DNA of 64,000 nt from Struthidea cinerea (lineage: Eukaryota > Chordata > Aves > Passeriformes > Corcoracidae): assembly GCA_013397865.1 (NCBI GenBank), contig VZTI01000412.1:604282-668281 (forward strand), read 5' to 3'. Under the pieces are notes generated by a model. It was given only the letters and a program-made list of their open reading frames with translations. It was not told the origin of the DNA and did not search any database. Shown one piece after another: positions 13,191 through 26,464 of the stretch (within the stretch, counting starts at the first letter, position 1; each line of letters opens with the position of its first letter). Position numbers and translations under genes: made by a program.

Positions 13191-15140
13191 TAAACACCAT
13201 CATGTGGTAGGAAAATAAATGAATCTGACAAAAAACCCCAAACTCTGGTTGTAATACCCCAAGAAAGTCAGTGAGTGCTGACTGACATTCTCAAAAATGG
13301 ATGTAGAAAAAATTCATTTTAGATACTTGGGCATCTAAACTACTAAATGGTTTATTCTCTCAGAGTGCTGAAAATCTAACTTCCCCCAATGGATTTAACT
13401 AGGATAAATGGGTTCTCAGCACTTTAAAAATAAGTTTAAAAAGAGAAAAAAATCAAAATAAGTAAGCCTAGTTCTTTATGTCACTCCTGTGTATGAGCCT
13501 TTAGTTAACTCCTTTAGCCTCACAAAAATACTACAGAACTTTAACATGGAAGGAAGTGATCCAATTGCTTTACCCCTCAAGATGTGCAAATTCAGCATCG
13601 TATATATACTCTCAACTCACAGAATCAATTTTTATTTGAAAGCAGAAATAGAAACTAGTGCATCATCATTTCCTAGGGCATCTATATTTTTCCCTGGAGA
13701 TACTCTACCACAATAGTGATCACAATAGGCCATACTTGTCTTATGAGATCTGACAGGATCACAACCTGAGCTCCTTTGGATGCAACTATACCTTCTAATA
13801 TCAGCAAAACAGTGCACAGCTTGAAGATCCCGCTGCTAAGACAAAAGATGGATCAAGCAGAATTTATATACCATACATTGTACAGGCTTTCACAGCTAAC
13901 TTACCAAAGGATAATCGCAGTATGACAAAAAAAGGGATTTTGAATACAGGCTTTTACAAGAGAACTGACGATGATGGAAGAAAGGAGTATTTTCTCCAAG
14001 AAACTTAAAACATAATTTTGGGGATAAAGAGGCAGCAAATTGAAGCACCTAAAAGCATCAAACGCCACTGAAAGCACTGCAGAAATACGCTGGAGATTCA
14101 GAGCAGGAGCCCCCAGGGCATGAAGTCATATTCACTTCCAGGCTCCGTTCTCTGTGCTACTGACTCAAGAGTGCTACCCAAAATCTCTCTGCCAAGATAG
14201 GACAGGGTGAGAGAAACTGGGGCTAAATGATCAAATCACAAGTCACAAAGGAAGTATCGAACTCCAGGAGGAGGGTTAGAATTCTTCTCCAGAAAATGTG
14301 AAGTCAAATAAGAGAGAATATGAGAAATGAGAATCAAGTAAGGATGAACCTGGAAAGAACAATTTTCATGTTCACAAGGAACAACACCCACAAAACACAC
14401 GTGCCTATGCATATCACATGGTAATGTACTGCTTAAAATTTAATTCCAGCATGTATTCTAGGGAACAAAAGCAGCATTACATAGAGCATTCCAGTTCAGA
14501 AAAGGGAGCAATGATTCTGTTAGCTGAACTGAGCACAGATCTTCCTGCAGAACATGCTCAAAGGGGAAAGCACAATCTAGGGGTGAGAGCATCTGGCACA
14601 GTTCTAAATTCTACCCCTCTCTCTCATTAACTGACTATATGACCTGGTGACTGAGAAACTTTTGTAAAGAAATTGTCAGAAAAGTATTACGTCAGGGAAA
14701 AGCTCATCTAATATAATGAAATTGTTTACCAACAGACAAGAATGGGAAAGAGACTGGATTTGGAGTATTTGAACCATTTGAAACAGAAGACTGGAGTCTT
14801 AAGAGAAACCTGACATTTTTTACTATTGGGTGACAGGAAAACATTATGACATGCTGGAGCACCACTGACATTTCAGGGCTACCTTGCATGTACAAGCACT
14901 ATAAAATAATCAAGAGACAATCTGGAAAGGGTTGCTCATAATCACAAATAAGGAATGGCTGAAACAAATCTGATAAAAGCCCATTAGAAAAGTGATAGAT
15001 GTAAACTTACTTGTCACAGGTTAAGCATCAGACAGACAATCACTGTAAATTGTTTGGAGGAAGGTGTCAGGAGGTACATGCCCAGACATTACCTTCACAG
15101 AATTTCAAGAAATGAAAAGATCAAACTAATTAAACAAAGC
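13191..15140. other. Intronic stretch, no gene
   Basis: Two kilobases of AT-rich intron between two CR1 fragments. I see no gene, structured RNA or clear repeat. Confidence 0.55.
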
Positions 15141-15420
15141 ATCACAGAATATGCTGTTGGAAGAGACCCACAAGGATCATCAGTCCCACTCCTGGCCCTG
15201 GACAGAACCATTTCCAAGAATCACACCATGTGCTTGAGAGTGTTGTCCAAATGCTTCCTGAGCTCTGCCAGGCTTGGGGCAGGGACCAGTTCCCTGAGGA
15301 GCCTGTTCCAGTGCCCAACCACCCTCTGGGGGAAGAGCCTTTTTTCAACATCTAACCTAAACCTTCCCTGACAAAACTTCAGGCCGTTCCCTCGGGTGCT
15401 GTCATTTGTCACCAGAGACA
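15141..15420 (-). mobile_element. CR1: CR1 LINE 3' fragment, minus orientation
   Basis: The plus strand starts 'atcacagaatatgctgttgg' and continues 'gagacccacaaggatcatca', 'tgttccagtgcccaaccacc' and 'ggccgttccctcgggtgctg'. This is the reverse complement of the last roughly 280 bp of a CR1 subfamily common in passerines. The element has its 3' end at 15141 and is 5'-truncated at about 15420, the usual outcome of target-primed reverse transcription. The overlapping open frames here are by-products of the repeat. Confidence 0.92.
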
Positions 15421-18400
15421 AAAACAAAGACATACTTTACACATCAAATAACATTCCTGCTCTAGACACTGTCCCTAACCCCTGCAAAGGCATTTTGTGT
15501 CTTCACTGACTATTTCCTAGAAGAACACCCCTATTCAGAGAAGAAAAGACAAGGTTCCTAGGTCCCCTGCCTGCTCCTGTCCCACAGTCAGGGGAACGGA
15601 GGAAAGCGATGTAAGTATGGCTTGCGCATAATTTTGGTAAAGACTGTAATTTCAGTCCTTTTAACATCTTCCATTTGGGGGCTCAACCCAATTACAATCA
15701 TTAACAACTGGTGTCGCATGTGTCACTACTGTGACATATGACAAATGTCTGCGAGTAACAGCAAATACTGTCACAGTAACAGAGGAAAATGTCTTTTCAT
15801 CGGATCCCTGAGCTACGCTGCACAAGTGCTGGAATCAGCACTAAATTAGCATTACAGTAATTGAGTAACTTTTCCCATAGAAGACTATGGAGCTTTTAGC
15901 TTCAACTACTCCTCAGAAAACCTGAACACAGACAGAGCCTGCAGCATCACGGTGATAAATTCCCTGGAGGAAATCTCCTGCCATAAGCTCCCATGCATAC
16001 AGATGGGATGGATGTCAGCTACGAGCCCTCAATCTAATCTCCATCTTGCAGCAACAGAAGCAGGATCCTTATGCATAACAGTCACAAGCACTCCAATGCC
16101 ACAGAAGGAGATCATTCAATTAATATGTTAAAAATTAATAGTAATTTGAATAGTTAAATATTAATAGTTTAATTTGGAAGGAAACAAAAGGATTTCTTCT
16201 GATACTAATTTGACCCTGCATCCTAGGTGACAGCATGAAAAAGATGCCAGGTGAATAAAATTAGTGTAACAAAACAATTGCCTGGAACCACAAATTGAAT
16301 TTCAATGGAATACCTCATGCTGCTGCAACCCGAGGAAGTCATCTTGTGAGGCACACCTCGCTGGAGTCACATGCAGTTCAGAAAATTAAGAGGATAGAAA
16401 CGCATTTCAAATATTTATTAAGAGGCAAGATAAGGTCAACCAGGAACAATCTTAGAGCTGGAAAAATGATACATATGCAGTATTGTTTCTTTTAACTCTC
16501 CTGTAATAAGAAGAAAGTAATCTTTTTCAGCCAGAAAAAGCTTTTCTAATTGATAGGGCATCCTAGAAAGTATTCACACTGGGAAAGATGAACGACATGT
16601 CACAAGTCTTGTCACCAGTGACCATATCAACACTGGCAAAACCGCTGTGTTTTCCAAGAGCTTTTGGAAAGCAGCCACACAGAACAGAAAAAAAACTTCA
16701 GCGCAGTTAACCCTGTGAGAGGTCTGAATTACAATGCATAGCTCCTATCCCTATTCATAACTGAAAGCAAGAATTCCAGCAAGGATTGCAGGGGCTTTTG
16801 GAAACAGCCCAGCACAGTTCAGCAGATCCCTGCTGGAGGAATAACAGTGAGGGAATACAAGGAGAAAATAAGCTTTGGGAGATGCCTCCTCGCCTTTTCA
16901 CCAAAAACTGTGAATAAATAACTATGTTATAATACAGAGAAAATGTGTCTCACTAAGAGAGTGTGTTTAACATGGGGAGATGACATCTTGAGACAAGCCT
17001 GAGGCAGCCTGTAGTGAAGAGTCAGCCAAACAAGGCATCTTCTAAACCTGAGTGTTTCCCTGAAACTTCAGTAGCCCCTGTGGGGAAGTGGCACATTTGG
17101 GTGAACCAATCACTAGCTCCAGACCCAAAGTAATTTCCATCTTTTGTTTCTAACATAAAGAACAGTAACAATCTTAGCTTGGGATCCTACTTTTCATTCT
17201 TTTTCTGAACAATTAATGGGGAAGGTTCATATTTTAGGCTTATTCCCTATGAACTATTTACTTTGCATTATTACAGCCTGTGATGTTGTGTTGTAAGGTT
17301 TTCAAAACCCTTTGAAAGGGAAACACTTATTATTCTGTGATGCTCACTGAGTGCCATTTCTTGCCTAAGAAGGTACAATGTCGGTTGTAGTATAATAATA
17401 ATAATAACAACAATTATTATTGGCAATTTTATTTCATTTTACATCAAGAGATGGTCATTACAGCAGGATTATCACCTCATCTTGGACAGGCCTTTCTCAT
17501 CTTCTGTGTAGGCTGGAAGGGATCACCAGATCTTAGATCAGTGCTGGTGCGATAACCACAGGGCCAGGCATACAAATACAACAGGATTAAAAGATAATGA
17601 ACAGCAATAAAGGAAAACAAAACCCCAAACCTGAGAATGGGGGGGGGTCTTGAACCACATGTACAAAGGAAGGGAACTCGTAACTCAGATTTCTAGCAGT
17701 TGTGCACAGAAAGAGGAGGCAGCAGTGGAATAAGATACAAACTAGTTTCACTTGCCATTTTAAGAAAACATATGGGAGGACAAAGACATGGAACAATACA
17801 ATAGCATGCTAATAGCTTTAGATTCTCTGGAAAAAGCAAACAAACAAAAAAACCCACTGAGGAGAAACAAATGTAACTCAGTTCTGGAAAAAAAAAGTAA
17901 GAGTTAATATTGAGGCTCAGAAATAATAAACTCTACTGAAAATTAATAGAGATTAGCTAGAACAGAATATTTGTTTTCTGTAAAGCCCGTAAGTGTATGC
18001 TTCATATGTTAAATAAAAACATTAAACGAAGCAAGAATGCATCTCTAAAAGAAAAACCGTAATTCTTACGAAGTTTTTCATATTTTTTCCTGTTATTTTA
18101 AAAGATGAGGTAGCTTTTAAATGGTGGAGGAGAACCAGGAGCATCATGGTCTGCACCAGATCGCAAATGTCAAGAAACCACAGAAAAAATGGCAATGTCA
18201 TCATTATACAGCTGAAATTGGTATTTCACTAAGTGTAAACTTTCCTGCCCTCCCACTGCAGTTACACACAGTTTAAGAGTTATAATTTGAACACTTACAG
18301 AAAAGAAAGGAGGAGGAAAAAAAAGAGAAGTTCACAAATATTTACTAGAAAAAAAAACCCTTGCAATAACATTTTGTGTGCTATCTGTGCTCTACTGTAA

Positions 18401-18533
18401 AACCAAGGTAACTGATTCACAAAAATACTAAGATACTCAACATACTCTTGAAGTATCTTGAAGGATTCAGATGGAAACATCGAATTATTATTGGTGATGG
18501 TGTTGTTCAATACTCTCCAGCTGTTATTCTGCT
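15421..18533. other. Intronic stretch, no gene
   Basis: AT-rich intron with two simple-sequence tracts: an ATA run at 17392-17407 and nine consecutive G at 17639-17647. No gene or mobile element was recognised. Confidence 0.55.
17392..17407. repeat. ATA triplet microsatellite
   Basis: A short run of ATA units, followed by 'caacaattattattgg', which makes the flank partly self-complementary. Confidence 0.8.
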
Positions 18534-18762
18534 TTAACTGAGGGTAGATTTGGATTAGGTATTAGGAACAAATCTTTCCCTGTGAGGGAGGTGTGGCCCT
18601 GGCACAGGCGGCCCAGAGAAGTTGTGGCTGCCTCATCCCTGGAAGTGTTCAAGGCCAGGTTGAACAACCTGGTCTAGTGGAAGATGTCCCTGCCCACAGC
18701 AGCGGGGTGGAACGAGATGATCTTTAAGGCCCTTTCCAACCCAAACTATTCTAACATTCCTT
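18534..18762 (+). mobile_element. CR1: CR1 LINE 3' fragment, plus orientation
   Basis: The sequence passes through 'gggtagatttggattaggta', 'cctggaagtgttcaaggcca', 'ctggtctagtggaagatgtc' and 'gatgatctttaaggcccttt' and ends in 'caacccaaactattctaaca'. This is the final roughly 230 bp of avian CR1 in sense orientation with a normal 3' end. It lies antisense to NELL1. Confidence 0.93.
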
Positions 18763-20066
18763 GCTGAATCTAACAGATTGGTTTAAACGACAGCAAGTTC
18801 ACCTAGTCTGATTAGATATTTCATAATAACCTGACTGGCTTTCCAGACACAATCTTACCTGTATCATCTCTAAAGCAATCACATTTTCATATTAAGCTTA
18901 AAATGTAAGGACATTGAAAATAATGTATTGTGGCCAATTGAAATTATACCAACAAATAGCATTTGAGGGATTTAAACAGATAGCAGCAATTATCCTGCTC
19001 TTTGTAGAGCATGAAAGTGATAAAAATGATTATTTCTTCAAGATCATTACAATATTCATGTATCTACTTAACTTTCTTCCTTGGAAGGTCCCATTTGTTT
19101 TCTTTAGAATTGAATAAAAATATTTTAAATATTATGATTATTCAGTACTTATGAGAAAATTAATATCAGCTACGACAGAGGTATGTAAAATGAGTAAGAG
19201 AATGTAGAATACTCTTACCCAGTATTAATAAAAAGGCTCTCTTGCTTAGTGAAATTAAAGGGGAAAAAAATCAGGGGGGACAGATGGAAACAGTCATTTT
19301 ACAGAATAGGTCTAACTGAAAAAATACTTTAGGCGGTATTGAATTTAAGTCAAATAATATTCAAAATAGTAGCCTCTTAATGAACATGAATAGCACAAAT
19401 CATCTTGCCAGCTAGAATTTAATTATGAATTATTGATTCTTACAGTTCAAGGCACAAAATGATCGTTAGATGGAACCAGGGAAAAGGATTCCTTCCATGA
19501 TATATTATAGTTGCAGGAAGGCCTGTGTTTTGTCTCAAACAACCAACTTTGATGACAGAGAATAAATATAAGGTCAACTGCAGGTCAAGACACCAGGTTC
19601 TAATAAAAAGGCAATTCATTTTATCTGAAAGAAAAGAAACCCATGGACCTTGCTATCTGAAGAGAACTTGGAGGGTATCCAGAATTGCTGTCTACAACAA
19701 TGGGCCTTCCAACTTACACCACTTTAATTATTTGTTCTTCATGAGTTCAGCTGCTAAAAGACCAAGCTTACACTCAGTTTGGTTGTGGGAAGGAGGAAGA
19801 ATGTGAAGTTGCCCTTCCTGCCTTCACCTGAGCCCAGCTGAGGCAGTTCATGCCGGAGCGTAGGATGACTCAGAGCCATTCCAGCAGGCGGCACACAGGA
19901 GGAGACCTCGCACTCCATACTTTTCCTCCTGCTGTCTCTTCACTGACACAGAAAGGGCAGTGTGGGTACCTATGAACCACTCAAACACAGACATCACTGA
20001 AGGCTAAAGGATGGACAGCCTTCAACTACTGCATTTGCATTTTTTTTATGGGAAGACTTGAGTGAA
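18763..20066. other. Intronic stretch, no gene
   Basis: About 1.3 kb between two CR1 fragments. AT-rich, then moderately GC-rich from 19800. No recognisable gene. Confidence 0.55.
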
Positions 20067-20372
20067 AGGATGCTCAGAGGGCTGGGGCACCTCTCCTGTG
20101 AAGGCAGGCCGAGCGACTTGGGGCTGTTCAGCCTGGAGAAGAGAAGGCCCTGGGGAGACCTTAGACACCCTTCCAGCACCTAAAGGGGCTACAAGAGAGC
20201 TGGAGAGGGACTTTGGACCAGGACATGGAGTGGCAGGACACAGGCGAAGGGCTCCAAACTGAAAGGGCAGGTTCAGACTAGGTGTCAGTAAGAAATTCTT
20301 TCCTGTGAGGGTGGTGAGGCACTGGAACAGGTTGCCCAGGTAAGTTGTGGATGCCTCATCCCTGGAAGTGTC
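20067..20372 (+). mobile_element. CR1: CR1 LINE internal 3' region, truncated at both ends
   Basis: The segment reads 'gctcagagggctggggcacc', 'ttcagcctggagaagagaag', 'gagctggagagggactttgg' and 'gcactggaacaggttgccca'. This is CR1 sequence from the 3' part of the element. It stops at 'cctggaagtgtc' without the terminal CR1 sequence, so the 3' end was lost by deletion or later rearrangement. Confidence 0.92.
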
Positions 20373-20459
20373 CCCACTGGTGTTTCACTTCTAGCAGCAG
20401 CAACAAGAAAAAATGTAAAGGAACCTACATTAGGGGATTTTTTATTTGCTAGTGTTTGG

Positions 20460-20521
20460 TTTTTGTATATGTGTATATGCCATATACACATTTTTGTATA
20501 TGTGTAAATGCCATATACACC
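20460..20521. repeat. 31-bp tandem duplication containing hairpins
   Basis: Two adjacent copies of a 31-bp unit (20460-20490 and 20491-20521) differ at two positions. The first unit contains GTGTATATG-C-CATATACAC, a perfect 9-bp inverted repeat with a one-base centre. The second copy has one mismatch in this arm. Confidence 0.9.
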
Positions 20522-23500
20522 TTACTTGATCTTGCAAAAGTTACAGACCCAGATCCAGGGAGAGAAGAGTCACTTGGACTGTGAATTTTGAACTTTCTCT
20601 GAGGAATGGAATAAATCTAGTTTCCTAAGTGTGGAGAGAATCAAAAGATTTTTGTAAGTGATTTAACATGCCAGCCAGAGAAACAGGGAATGTGGTTTAC
20701 ATACATTAAACTACCCTCATATGAACATCAGAGGGTTGTGGGACTCTTAAAAGCAGGCAGAGTGAAGTAAAAGTGTACAGAGCAGACAGTACTAGCACAT
20801 TCAAAAAAGAGTAGCTTTATATATTGTGCAAGAATGGGACAACATTTTCTATGTCTTTGCTTCATTGCAAAGCCGTATTTGTGGCCCAGTTATAATAGAG
20901 GATGCAGCTGAGAATTGGATAGATACCAAGGAATCTATCTGAAACCAAGTCTCCGAAGATCAGAGGATTCCTCTGCCCCTTTGGGGAGTGTGTGTGCCTA
21001 AATATGCGCATTCTTAATTTACTGCTTGAAGAAGAATTTGCTGTGTCAGATGTTCCACAGAACACCACTTTTAACATTTCTGCTATTTTGAAAGCAATAG
21101 GCCAACAACAAACCAGCCAAAAACTAGCATAAAGGACAAATGTTGGTAGATAGTTCAGCATTATGAAAAATTCTATCCATTAAACTTTATGAAATAGAGC
21201 CCTCCATTATGAGAAGCACAAAGCAGACTAAACCAAATCCCTAGGATCCTGAAAACATGGAAACTTTTCTTCTGCGTAAATAAATAGGAAAAATGTATTT
21301 TTCCCTTACAGGCCATTAAGCTGTCTCTCCATTGACATCCTCATCCTTTGCTTGGCAGCCCTGTTTTCTGGCCCCTTCTGCTATCATCTGGCATACCAGG
21401 AAAGCCTTTCCCAAAACACCTGATTATCTCAGTCTAGCAGCATGAACTGTATTTTCTAAAAATGAACTTTATTTGTAAACTCTGAAAAGAAAAAAAACCT
21501 TAGCACACAGAAATTGCAATAGACTATTCTAATGGGAACACAATTAGCAAGACTGTGTCATTCATTTGCCCAGCTCTGTCCCACTTCTCTGACAATGAAG
21601 AATAAGAGCTATTTCTGTGAGAGTCATAAAAATCCGCAGTTTGAGCAATTATTACATGCGATCATGTAACTAAATAGGAAGTTTCATACTGGGAGGCAAA
21701 AAGCCTGCAGTAGAAAGCATGAAAATATTAACTACAAAGTGCTAGATCAAAGCACCTCTCCTTCCCCCCATCCCTGTGCTATTCCCAAAGGCTCTATTTC
21801 TTAAGGACCAAGCAAGTCTGCTTGCCAGTGTCAGCTCCTCTACACCCTTTAAAATTATTTCACAAATATTTCAGAAAGGCGACACTACCAGATTTATGGT
21901 TATTGACTAATGTTTGCAAATACAGAAATAAATTTAGGCATCTAGGATATCTAGTTATCAGACACACTGACATTCACCTGCAGTATTAGCCACTGTATCT
22001 CAATATTCTTGCTCATAGACAGAACATAAGGGTCCTCCAAGACCAGAATTAGACTCTCCATAAAGAGACAAATCACACTGCACACCTTCAGAGCCACAAG
22101 CACTCTGCCCCATCCCCTTAATGTACATATTTCTGCTGAAAAAAGCATTTTTTAACTTATCTGTGAACATGCAGAACCAGCAAAGCAAGAGTTGGACGAC
22201 CTACAATGCATTTCTAAGCAGTGCTTACACCAAACCCCAGCCACTTCAAACAAATTACAGGTGGCCATCATTGAACCAGGGTCCTAAGGTCTTTTCAGTA
22301 TCTCAGATTGCTCAGAAGGTGATCCTTTGATCACCTGCATACAGTAATAGACATTCAAGAATCAATAGCTGTTAATAAAATATTAGCTTTCTCCCAATCA
22401 ATATGCACACAACTATGAAATATTCAGCACAGGTATAAAAATGAGATCATAGCAAAATGATAAGAGTTAATACATTGTTTCATTGCGTATAAAATGCAGA
22501 TTTAGATTTAAAAAAGGAAAAAAAAACCAAGACATGCTAAAGCCTTTGTCACACATATTTCTCACTGTCAGAAAAGTCCATCAGACATAAGCACCATGAG
22601 CTTTATGGAAAATTTTCTGTTCAGCTTAACAAGCTTTATAGAATTCCTTTGTTTCTTAAGTAAAAGCCTTACTCTCTGGAAATCGTAAATCCAAGCAGCA
22701 AACACAAAGATAGAACAGCAGAGCAGCAAAGTGCTGCACATTTCACAGGTACGTCACTCCTAACTCGCCAGGCTGTCTTCATCCACCACGACACTCTGCC
22801 ATTCAGGAGATATACACTTGTCAAATCCAGATAAATATACTGCAAGTTCTTGGCCTTTCCAGAGGTCCAGTGATTGCATCCCAGATCATTTCCACCATTC
22901 CTTAAACTGAAGTCATAGGAATTTGGCACTGTTATGATCCAGTGTGAATGAGCTCCTCTTCCTCTGTACGGGACTTCTTTGGAAGAAATGCATATATGTG
23001 TGCCACACTGCAGTCTTTGGTCACACAGGAGATACGCACTGCAAGATACACACAGGCATGCTGGAGGAGCATTTGAGCCTTTTTTGCTAATGCTTTCCAG
23101 CAGCCACGTCCTCATTATTACTCAAATCAGACAAGCCACAGAATCTATTCAAGCACCAAAAGCAAAAACTAGACATTCTGTACTTGGCCATTAGTTGTCC
23201 AACAGCTCTTCTTTGTACAGCTGAGCAATATGCTTGGACAGAAAGAAGAGGACATAGCAGGGCAAAGAGAGAACTCCTACCCAGCACGGTCAGCGCTGGG
23301 CCTGGCTAACCAGCGTCTGGAAGCAGACATTAACCCAGCCTGGGCCTCTGAGAATCAGTATGGGAGGTTTAGGCCCCATTTATCTGTCTGACTTGCCAAC
23401 CTCACACACACTGCACCTCCTCTTACCTGGGACCATTCTTTAGAGCATCTTCCTTGACACACAACAACAATCTTGCAGCTCAACGTGAAAAATACTTCTG

Positions 23501-25350
23501 TAAGACACTGAAAGTCTGAGGGCGAAGACCCAGAATTTTTTCAAAAGAAAACATGAAGTTACGAAGAAAACCACTTATTGTCGTACTGCTCGGCCCGAAA
23601 ACCAAGAACAGGCTTTTAGGTTTCAGATTAGAAGAGTAAAGCACACTCATGAAAAGATATTTCAAATATTAAAATGGAGTGCAAATAGAAAGGTCAAAGC
23701 ATTCTCAGCATTCACTGAGAATATGACAAGAGGTGACAGGCTTAAATTGTGGCAAGAGAGATTCAAGGGAGCCATTAAGCAAACCTTTCTAAATGGCTGA
23801 GTAAGGGGGGGGACACACACAAAAAGGGGATTAAAGTGTTTCCCTTGTTGAAATTGTTTGTGTTTAAGAACAGATAAGATAAAGGACGTTTCAGAGTCCA
23901 TGGATCCTGCCTTGAGGAATGGTGAGCCCGATGCCCTTCTCTATGATTCAAAGATTTAGAATTCCTTGATCTAGTAGGAGAGTTGAATTCTGTGTCTGAA
24001 GAACAAAGAGTTTGTTACAAATGGTATCTAGAAACAGAATACAGATTGGGAAATTTTTTACTTGTTTGGACAAAGGAGATGACAAACCCTGGCTGTTAGA
24101 TCTCCAAAAAGATCAGAACTTGATTGAGTAAACTCTTTCCCAAAAGCAAGCTGCACTCCTTAAGGCATTCACACTTACTGTGGGAGCAGATGACTAAAAC
24201 ATGAGAGCTTTTTGCTTCCAGACACTGGCATCGATCCTGCAGCTGCTGTGTGTTTGTGAGATAGCACGTTCCCACTAAAAAATTAGTGTAGTGGCTCTCT
24301 TTCTCTCCCTCACCTCACTGACTGTTTGTAACAGTTGCTACCTTTAGGAATCAAGAATTCTTATGCCATAAAAACGGATTTAGTCCTATTGTATCAAGGA
24401 GAAATGCTGCAGTAAGAGGAGAGCTCAGGACAAAAGCTGATCAGGAGACATGGCTCGTCCTTGATTTTTCTTTAGGTAGACAGCTTCATTCATGAATCCT
24501 GACTGAATATTAAACCAACAATATTATTTTTTAAGCTTAAGATTAATGCTTAAGTTTATGCATAAGCATGAACATACATAGGCAAAACATTTTAAAATAA
24601 CTGCATTTTTGTGATAGCTTATATACCAGCACAAAAGGCTGCAGCTAAGAAATCATGTAAAAATGCTAATTATGCCTAAGTCATGAAATACAACCATCAG
24701 CATGATTTGCGGTCAGCTGTTTAATTAATTTTAGTATTAATAAAGTTACAGAAAATCAATGTGTCAAAAGGACTTGAAAGGATTACCAACTGCTCTGGAC
24801 AAATTAGAAACACTTCCACGCCTAGAGCACAGGAAAGCACAAATATGTTTAATTAAACTATTTACCAGTGATGAATTTAAATCACCGTAAATATTGCATT
24901 TTTAGTACTTTTTTTTCCTCAGATTGAAAGCACTTAGGAGCAAATAATATTCAGTTTTCAAATGCCATTTTTTTAAAATAAGGAGTGTAAAAAAATGTTG
25001 CAGTTAAATCCAGTAAGCCCATAAAATGAAGGTGAAGTCAGGAACAAAAGAATGTAACATGGCATTTAAAAGTAGAGGACTGGGGAATAATTCAACTCCA
25101 AAGCAACAAAAGATGTTACAAAACTGCATGGAAAAAGGAAGGAGAAGATTTATAACATGAAGGCCACGTGGTTACTCAGGGCTCATGCACACTGTGCTTC
25201 AATGAACTGCTATTGTTTCTTGTGAAAATGTCAATATCTATAAAAATAAACTTCACTGTTCACTGAATTCTTGCTGCTATAAGTCTGTGTTTTTCCCAGA
25301 TCTAATTTATCTGCCTCTTTACTAGACTCCCCAATGCTTGTCACTGTCTC

Positions 25351-25445
25351 TGCATGAATTTGGGCAAAATATTCCAACTCTCTGTGCCTCAGCTTCCCTT
25401 TTCCAAAAGAGCAATTAAATACTTATCAGGCTTCAAGGGATGCAT
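25351..25445 (+). repeat. Probable MIR/CORE-SINE relic
   Basis: The sequence 'tgaatttgggcaaaatattc' followed by 'caactctctgtgcctcagct' and 'tccc' closely follows the diagnostic middle of MIR ('gaccttgggcaagttac...ctctctgtgcctcagtttcc'), then continues with an 'aattaaatacttatcaggct' block where MIR has its AT-rich region. This is the best of three such resemblances in the window. A very old, decayed copy is expected in a bird. Confidence 0.55.
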
Positions 25446-26366
25446 TGAGAAGCTACATTATCTATGTTAGTACAGCATTCTCTGACAATACAGAAGAATC
25501 AGCCTTTTCAGTATTGCTAAAAACAGAGCTTCCCTATGGCAATAGTGCGCCAGTTACATCTCTGTGGGACTTATCTAAAGCCAAAATGAATGCCATTGAA
25601 AGCTTTCTCCCACATTAATGGGGTTTGAGTCAAAACCTGTGTGACTGTCAGTCAACTGATGTGGAATTGCTCGGGTTTTGTTTTGCTGGATTGATTTAAT
25701 ACACTTCCAGTCTTCTGTTGACTTGTCCTGCAGAGCAAAGAAATGCTCTCTGATGCAGCCAAAGCCCACTGGCGCACAGATTACCTGCTGCTGAACTTGG
25801 CCAACAGCCCTCCGAGGGACTGGAAACAAATGTTTCTGCATTTCAAGGCACCTCAAACTAAATGACATTTCCTTTCACAGTTCCGGGAACATAGCTGCTA
25901 CTGACTGCAGCTCAAACAAAGGAGTCCCACTTAACACTAGGAGCTAAGTCCTGCCCTGCCTTATAGCACTTGACATTAAAGGACTCAGGAAAGGAGAGAT
26001 CAGTGTAAAAATATTTTGTATCTGCTGAGTTAACACACGCAAAGTATCATCCATTCAGATTGTCTTATGACCAATTTTCAAGTGCATTTGAAAATGCGTG
26101 AGTGCTGTCCTGAAGATGTGCAGTGAGAAGACACGCACACAGATCATGATGAGGCTCCTAGAAAGATTACGGTCTGTGTAGTGACAGAGTGGATTCCAAA
26201 GAAGGCAACATATATTGGTGCCAAGCAGAATCAGGGGGGTCCAGATCCACCCAGGATCCTCATCCCCAGTCAGACCTATTGTGCTGAACATCTGATACCT
26301 AATCTATAAACAGTGACATAACTATGACCCCAACCTGACTGGTATTTTCATCATTTTTCTGGAAAT

Positions 26367-26464
26367 GGTTGGCAAATTTGCTGATGACACCAAGCCGAGT
26401 GGCGCCTGCCAGAGGGAAGGGATGCCATCCGGGAGGACCTTGACAAGCTGGAGAGGTGGGCACC
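26367..26464 (+). mobile_element. CR1: CR1 LINE, 5' part, with reverse-transcriptase FADD motif; split by an LTR
   Basis: The sense frame reads GKFADDTKPSG, the FADD catalytic motif of the CR1 reverse transcriptase (ORF2), then 'gggaagggatgccatccggg' and 'gacaagctggagaggtgggc'. The element is 5'-truncated just upstream. It is interrupted after 26464 by a solo LTR and resumes at 27871. The last five bases (GCACC) are the target-site duplication. Confidence 0.93.

Larger units (their letters stand above)
20373..26366. other. Intronic stretch, no gene
   Basis: Six kilobases of AT-rich intron. It holds the 31-bp duplication at 20460, a minus-strand open frame of 148 codons at 22669-23115 without a recognised domain, seven consecutive G near 23805, and a MIR-like relic at 25351-25445. 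Confidence 0.55.

Noticed and set aside
14605..14665. 'attaactgactatatgacct' resembling the MIR 'actagctgtgtgacct' block
   Set aside because: Only about 20 bases match and the following 'ggcaagt...cctcagtttcc' block is absent.
15054..15433. Open frames of 69-105 codons on both strands
   Set aside because: They overlap a 5'-truncated CR1 3' fragment covering mainly the terminal region, and the frames do not match ORF2.
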